This document shows positions 60,303 to 64,000 of a DNA stretch of 64,000 nucleotides, piece after piece. How positions within the stretch are numbered: the first letter of the stretch is position 1; the number at the start of each line of letters is the position of its first letter. The translations under genes and the position numbers were made by a program. Origin of the DNA: Corynebacterium halotolerans (GTDB lineage Bacteria; Actinomycetota; Actinomycetes; Mycobacteriales; Mycobacteriaceae); assembly GCF_001056295.1 (NCBI RefSeq), contig NZ_JVMD01000020.1:186001-250000 (forward strand), in the 5' to 3' direction. Below the pieces are notes generated by a model. The model saw only the letters and a program-made list of their open reading frames with translations, did no database searches and had not been told where the DNA came from.

Positions 60303-61361
60303 TCACGGCCGCGCCGACGACTCCTTGCCCCAATCGGGCAGGTAGGTGCGCTGCTGCTTCTGGCGGATCTGCTCCTCCCAGCTGAACTCCGGTTCGGTCC
60401 AGCCCTCGAAGTAGTCCTCGTCGACCTCGCCCGCCCACGGGGTTCCGGGGCCCTTCGGCGGCCAGGACGGATTGTCGGTGACGGGTTCGCGGATCTCCTT
60501 GACCGCCGGATTCTGGCGGCCGTAGCGGAACCACTGCGTGTAGGTGTCCTCGAACAGCGGCGTGCCATCCCAACGGCCCGCGGGCGTGCCGCTGCCGAAC
60601 CAGCGCCCGCCGAGCACGCCCCGCATGAACTTGCCGGTGTGCTGCTGCTTCTTCTCGAACTCGAGCACGCGCTTGACGTAGATGTTCTGCAAGCGCGTCA
60701 TCACCCCGCCGATCAGCTCGATGTTGACCCAGTTCAGTGCCTTCATCGCGGCCGACGCCGGCTCGTAGCCGATGCGCCAGTGGTTGATCAGCCGGGACCG
60801 CCCGCCGCGCAGCGGAACGACGTAGAAGCACCACGCGGCGGCGAAATGCGTCATGCCGGGGAAGCGGAACGCGTAGGAGCCGGGCGCCGCCGGCGGGTGC
60901 TTCGTGTCCACCCACTGCACCAGGTACTTGCCGGGAACGACGTCTGCCCACTCCATGGACATGCCGTGGAAGTCGAAGGCCGCGATGTCACCGGGCACGA
61001 GGGAGTCGGGCTGCTGGAATTCTTCCTGGATCTCGTAGCTGTTGAAGAACGGCAGGCGCGCGAACACGCGCTCCAGGAATTCCGAGGAGAAGGACCCGGA
61101 TTTGTCCGCGCCGATCTGCTTGAACAGCCGCCACACCGCGTAGGCCGGGGCGTCGATGGTCACCGCGTACGTCGACGAGTACGCATTGTCGTAGTTGGCG
61201 TCGATGAGGTCGTCCGCCGGGTACCGCCAGGCCTTTTCCTCCGGCGTGGCCTGGCCGGTCAGCCGGCTGAATACGTACATGCCGCCGATCGTGGCCGCGC
61301 CGGCCACACCGGCGGCGAGGGCCGGGCTTGCTCCCCGGCGGGCCTTGTTCTTGTCGTTCAT
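60303..61361 (-). CDS. SRPBCC/START-like ligand-binding protein with N-terminal anchor
   Basis: This 352-residue protein has an N-terminal hydrophobic segment (PALAAGVAGAATIGGMYVFS), then a domain that looks like the SRPBCC helix-grip fold: YSSTYAVTIDAPAYAVWRLFKQIG, LVPGDIAAFDFHGMSMEWADVVPGKYLVQWVD, and AAAWCFYVVPLRGGRSRLINHWRIGY. The remainder is rich in Trp and Pro, with no recognised domain (DGTPLFEDTYTQWFRYGRQNPAV). Proteins of this fold bind lipids or hydrophobic ligands. It sits between two DUF5692 paralogues, with divergent promoters toward the second. RBS AAGGTGG precedes the ATG. Assignment to SRPBCC is by pattern only. Confidence 0.7.
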   Translation of the reverse strand: MNDKNKARRGASPALAAGVAGAATIGGMYVFSRLTGQATPEEKAWRYPADDLIDANYDNAYSSTYAVTIDAPAYAVWRLFKQIGADKSGSFSSEFLERVFARLPFFNSYEIQEEFQQPDSLVPGDIAAFDFHGMSMEWADVVPGKYLVQWVDTKHPPAAPGSYAFRFPGMTHFAAAWCFYVVPLRGGRSRLINHWRIGYEPASAAMKALNWVNIELIGGVMTRLQNIYVKRVLEFEKKQQHTGKFMRGVLGGRWFGSGTPAGRWDGTPLFEDTYTQWFRYGRQNPAVKEIREPVTDNPSWPPKGPGTPWAGEVDEDYFEGWTEPEFSWEEQIRQKQQRTYLPDWGKESSARP

Positions 61362-61446
61362 GGTTCAACCACCTTCGGTCGAAGTTCTCGGGCGACCGCC
61401 TTTCGGCCGCTCCGCTTGGTGCTTCCGGGGGCTACGGGCGACGCCG

Positions 61447-61575
61447 GCGCGTGGCGCGCAGCCGCGCGAGGCGCGTGGTGCATGGCGCAACCGCGCGTGG
61501 TGCCGATGCGTGTCGCGCGTTGCGTGTTGCGTCGCGCGTGACACGTGGCACGTGACGCAACCACGCGCCCGGGCC
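61447..61575. repeat. Low-complexity CG-rich direct-repeat tract
   Basis: GCGCGTGG, CGCGCGT, GCGTG and ACGTGGCACGTG recur about every 10-15 bp without a fixed period. The tract is non-coding and sits in the long divergent spacer 61362-61834. Confidence 0.55.
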
Positions 61576-61653
61576 TTTCCACCCGTCCCATTCGCCTTCT
61601 CCCCATCCGTTCGCCCATTCACGCAATGTGACATGGGCGACCGATTGAATTCG

Positions 61654-61676
61654 GAAAATTCATGTGTTGAATTTTC
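61654..61676. promoter_or_regulatory. Perfect A+T-rich inverted repeat in divergent spacer
   Basis: GAAAATTCA-TGTGT-TGAATTTTC is a perfect 9-bp inverted repeat in an unusually A+T-rich stretch of this high-GC window. It may be an operator for the SRPBCC gene and/or the DUF5692 gene at 61835. Confidence 0.55.
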
Positions 61677-61751
61677 AAACTCCACGAATGCCCGGACAAA
61701 GGAAATAGCTTCCACCGAAAACGATCGTGCACGATGCCGGGCTCCGGAAGT

Positions 61752-61780
61752 GATATACACATCATACCATTCTGTAACGC
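61752..61780 (+). promoter_or_regulatory. Promoter element, site 3 (diverged CACATTG family)
   Basis: GATATA then CACATCATACCATTC and TGTAACGC match site 2 at 18 of 23 positions from CAC to CGC, plus the preceding GATATA with a one-base gap. The palindrome is degraded. A GATACGAT -10-like box follows about 8 bp later, 55 bp from the gene at 61835. Confidence 0.6.
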
Positions 61781-61834
61781 GCAGAGATACGATTATCTTG
61801 ATCACTCCCACCGCAATATCGGAAGGCCAACAAA

Positions 61835-63274
61835 ATGTCTTCGCTTTTCCTATGGGAACTGGGAACTCCCATGGTGTATTTCCTCTGGATCGTCGTATTC
61901 GCGGCCCAGGTCGCGGTAGCCGAAATCAACCGGAGATGGACCTGGACCGTCTTCGCCATCTGGACGGTCGGCGGCATCGCGCTCATGCCCTACGCCGCAA
62001 TCCACGGAACCCCGATGGTCGGCTGGTTCCCTTTCGGCAAATACGCGATCATGATCGCCACCGCGACCATGACCGGGTTCCTGCTCTGGTACGGCAAACG
62101 CAACCCGGAAAAGGCGCACCGTTACGCGATTTGGTTCGGCGTCGCCCTGTGGATCGGATTGGCCCTCAACATCATGGAGGCCAACATCCGCGACCTGACC
62201 ATCTTCGCCGAGAAGGACACCTACCTCGCCTGCGCGGCCGACCCGGCCTGCCTGAAGTCCATCAACGACTCCCACGCCGGAATCGACATGATCAACGGCC
62301 TGCCGGAATCCCGTGGCGTCGCGGGGGCCGTGGGCAGCCCGGAGTGGTACCGCGGAGTGGCGGAGAACTTCCGGGCGTCGGGCGTCGGCATCGACCCGGC
62401 GACAGGTTTCCGCACCATCGGCGGATACTGGAACATCATCACCGCGATCGCGGGCCTGCTCAACATCATCACCATCACGGGACTGGGGAAGATCTTCATC
62501 ACCTCCAACCCGGAGAAGAAGACCAAGGGCCTGATCTGGGTGGACATGGTGTGGCCGTGGGTCGTCGCCTACGACCTGTGGAACCACGCGTTCCTGTACA
62601 ACTCGCTGTCGGATTACACCTGGTACTGCACCCTCGCGCTGCTGCTGGCATGCACCATCCCGGCGTTCACGTGGGCGAAGGGGCAGTGGATCTGGTTCCG
62701 TTGCTTCACCCTGGTGTTCTGGATCGCCATGAACAACCTGCTGCCCGAGGTCCTGGTGCCGCCGGGCGCGATGACCAACTTCTCCACGATGAACCCGACG
62801 GCCAACGCCGTGTGCGCGTGGGCGGCGCTGCTGGCCAACGTCGCGCTGTTCATCTACTGGATCCACAAGATCCGCACCACCGGGCGCAATCCGCTGCGTG
62901 ATCCGCTCTATGCGGAGCTCGGCGAGTTCCGCACCATCATGAGGGAGCACGCCGACGAACGCGACAAGTACTTCGTCGTCGACACGATCAGGGAAACCCC
63001 CGCGGAGCTCGGCTTCGAGCCGAAGTCCCCGACGCCGCCGGCCGATGGCTGGGTGGGCAACATGCCCTGGTGGAAGTCCGACAAGAGGTTCCCGAAGCCG
63101 CGCACCCCGTTGTCCGCGGACCCGGTGCTGGTGGCCAAGGGAGTCGCGCCCGATCCCACGTGGGACGTCGCGCCCGCGGCGCCGGGTGCCCGGCGCGGCG
63201 GAGAGGAGCCGTCGGCGCAGATTCCCACGGCACCGGATGACGCCGGCGCGAAGCCCCCGGCGGCAGCGAGGTAG
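61835..63274 (+). CDS. DUF5692-like multi-pass membrane protein 2
   Basis: This 479-residue membrane protein has about ten hydrophobic helices (TPMVYFLWIVVFAAQVAVAEI at the N-terminus) and is a paralogue of the product of 59048-60151. Compared with that paralogue it has an insertion of about 50 residues after NIRDLTIF, a likely loop with two Cys (YLACAADPACLKS), and a longer C-terminal soluble tail of about 110 residues with PADGWVGNMPWWKSDKRFPKP. Conserved acidic and aromatic residues (AYDLWNHAF) lie in predicted helices and could form a cofactor or ligand site. RBS AAGG lies about 9 nt before the ATG (GGAAGGCC). Function unknown. Confidence 0.76.
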   Translation: MSSLFLWELGTPMVYFLWIVVFAAQVAVAEINRRWTWTVFAIWTVGGIALMPYAAIHGTPMVGWFPFGKYAIMIATATMTGFLLWYGKRNPEKAHRYAIWFGVALWIGLALNIMEANIRDLTIFAEKDTYLACAADPACLKSINDSHAGIDMINGLPESRGVAGAVGSPEWYRGVAENFRASGVGIDPATGFRTIGGYWNIITAIAGLLNIITITGLGKIFITSNPEKKTKGLIWVDMVWPWVVAYDLWNHAFLYNSLSDYTWYCTLALLLACTIPAFTWAKGQWIWFRCFTLVFWIAMNNLLPEVLVPPGAMTNFSTMNPTANAVCAWAALLANVALFIYWIHKIRTTGRNPLRDPLYAELGEFRTIMREHADERDKYFVVDTIRETPAELGFEPKSPTPPADGWVGNMPWWKSDKRFPKPRTPLSADPVLVAKGVAPDPTWDVAPAAPGARRGGEEPSAQIPTAPDDAGAKPPAAAR

Positions 63275-63312
63275 ACACCGCCCCGGCCGCGCCGCTTCCA
63301 CCCCCACACCCG

Positions 63313-63380
63313 CAGATGCGCCAGTTCCAGGCAGATGCGCCCGTTGCAACGGGCGCATTTGCACGTAACTGGCGCATCTG
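63313..63380. repeat. Nested palindromic repeat R2, copy c with paired arm change
   Basis: Outer arms CAGATGCGCCAGTT (63313-63326) and AACTGGCGCATCTG (63367-63380) pair perfectly. Relative to copies a and b, C-to-A on the left is matched by G-to-T on the right. The inner palindrome is extended to 24 bp (63335-63358). It lies between convergent genes. Confidence 0.9.
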
Positions 63381-63411
63381 GAGGTGGGGCCGGGCCGAAG
63401 CCGCCCCTCCC

Positions 63412-64000
63412 CTACTCCGCCACCTTCGCCAGCGCCTGCTCGATGTCGGCGATGATGTCGTCGGCGTTCTCCAGACCCACCGAAATGCGCACCAGCCCCG
63501 GCGTGATGCCGACCGCCTCGAGCTGATCGTCCGGCACCTGGCGGTGGGTGGTCGACGCGGGGTGCAGGACGCACGACCGCGCATCCGCGACGTGGACCTG
63601 GCGCGAAATCAGCTCCAGGGAGTCCATGAATTTCACGCCGGCCTCGCGGCCGCCCTTGACGTCGATGGTCAGCACGCCCGACGCGCCGTTCAGGTACTTC
63701 TCCGCCAGATCGCCGTAGGGCGACGACGGCAGGCCGGGGTAGCGGACGTCGTCGAGCACGTCGTCGCGGGTGGCCAGGTACTCGGCGACCTTCTGGGCGT
63801 TTTCGCAGTGGCGGCGCATGCGCACGTCCAGGCTCTCCAGCGACAGGTTGAGCATGAACGCCGAATGCGCGGCGGGGTAGGCGCCGAAGTCGCGCTGCAG
63901 CTGCATGCGGGCCTTGATCACGAACGGCGCGGCGGCGTAGTCGCGGGTGTAGACGACGCCGTGGTAGGACTCGTCGGGCTCGGTGAACCCGGGGAACTTG
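63412..64000 (-). CDS. metY: O-acetylhomoserine sulphhydrylase, C-terminal part (cut by window end)
   Basis: About 195 C-terminal residues of a PLP-dependent Cys/Met-metabolism enzyme are present; the frame is open to the window edge. Beyond the first internal Met it reads FPGFTEPDESYHGVVYTRDY, then KARMQLQRDFGAYPAAHSAFMLNLSLESLDVRMRRHCENAQKVAEYLAT, ASGVLTIDVKGGREAGVKFMDSLELISRQVHVADARSCVLHPASTTHRQ and ITPGLVRISVGLENADDIIADIEQAL. These match MetY more closely than MetB. It makes homocysteine from O-acetylhomoserine and sulphide. The PLP-lysine lies outside the window. Confidence 0.93.
   Translation of the reverse strand, partial: KFPGFTEPDESYHGVVYTRDYAAAPFVIKARMQLQRDFGAYPAAHSAFMLNLSLESLDVRMRRHCENAQKVAEYLATRDDVLDDVRYPGLPSSPYGDLAEKYLNGASGVLTIDVKGGREAGVKFMDSLELISRQVHVADARSCVLHPASTTHRQVPDDQLEAVGITPGLVRISVGLENADDIIADIEQALAKVAE

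Noticed and set aside
61358..61811. ORFs within the spacer 61362-61834
   Set aside because: They consist of Arg/His/Thr-rich translations of a CG repeat tract and conflict with two divergent promoters.

Overview
The window is chromosomal DNA of a high-GC actinobacterium, most likely Corynebacterium or a close relative. The codon third positions are almost all G or C, and the gene content fits: DUF6230/DUF6114 cell-envelope proteins, an L,D-transpeptidase, small cysteine-rich lipoproteins, a GlxR-like site, and several genes whose start codon sits just downstream of a -10-like box. No rRNA, tRNA, phage, transposase or CRISPR array was seen. I cannot name the species.

Layout. 0.3-2.8 kb: two convergent acyl-CoA dehydrogenases. 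2.9-7.6 kb: a leftward operon controlled by a TPP riboswitch, encoding a YkoE/D/C-type ECF thiamine-precursor transporter followed by a small P-loop kinase-like protein and a YdcF-family membrane protein. 7.6-9.9 kb: a GT-C-like membrane protein and a small lipoprotein. 10.2-15.8 kb: a leftward GH13 glycosidase, M20 amidohydrolase and M18 aminopeptidase, divergent from a patatin-like lipase. 16.1-24 kb: small regulators and lipoproteins, the DUF6114/DUF6230 pair, a FrnE-like DsbA, a BASS-family transporter and an HD-domain protein. 24-29.5 kb: a 1137-residue DnaQ-exonuclease/BRCT/sigma-region-4-like fusion, divergent from a DUF262/HNH (GmrSD-like) protein with less GC-biased codons. 29.7-36 kb: a Gfo/Idh/MocA oxidoreductase, an SDR, a DUF302 protein, a DUF2786-like acidic protein and SelO. 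36-42.3 kb: an ascorbate-type PTS (IIA-IIB fusion plus IIC) and the proton-translocating transhydrogenase pntAB. 42.4-47.3 kb: glpD, divergent from an AGPS-like FAD oxidase and a diacylglycerol-kinase-family enzyme, which together form a glycerolipid locus. 47.4-52.4 kb: L,D-transpeptidase, CapA-like protein, rhodanese, a His-rich membrane protein and a lipoprotein. 52.8-57.6 kb: TetR-mmsA-mmsB-gntP. 57.9-63.3 kb: an epimerase and two DUF5692-like membrane paralogues on either side of an SRPBCC-like membrane-anchored protein. 63.4-64 kb: the 3' part of metY.

Three cis-level patterns stand out. (1) Two families of nested palindromic repeats, R1 and R2, lie only between genes. R2 has paired changes in both arms of one copy, and its copies bracket the mms cluster and the DUF5692 cluster. 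(2) A shared promoter-proximal element (CAC-A/T-TTG, 3 bp, CAA-A/T-GTG, then TAAC) lies upstream of the AGPS-like gene and the first DUF5692 gene, with a diverged copy before the second. (3) Two identical 20-bp CsoR/CstR-type operators precede the DUF302 and rhodanese genes. The DUF5692/SRPBCC cluster and the exonuclease/DUF262 pair are the best candidates for undescribed systems.
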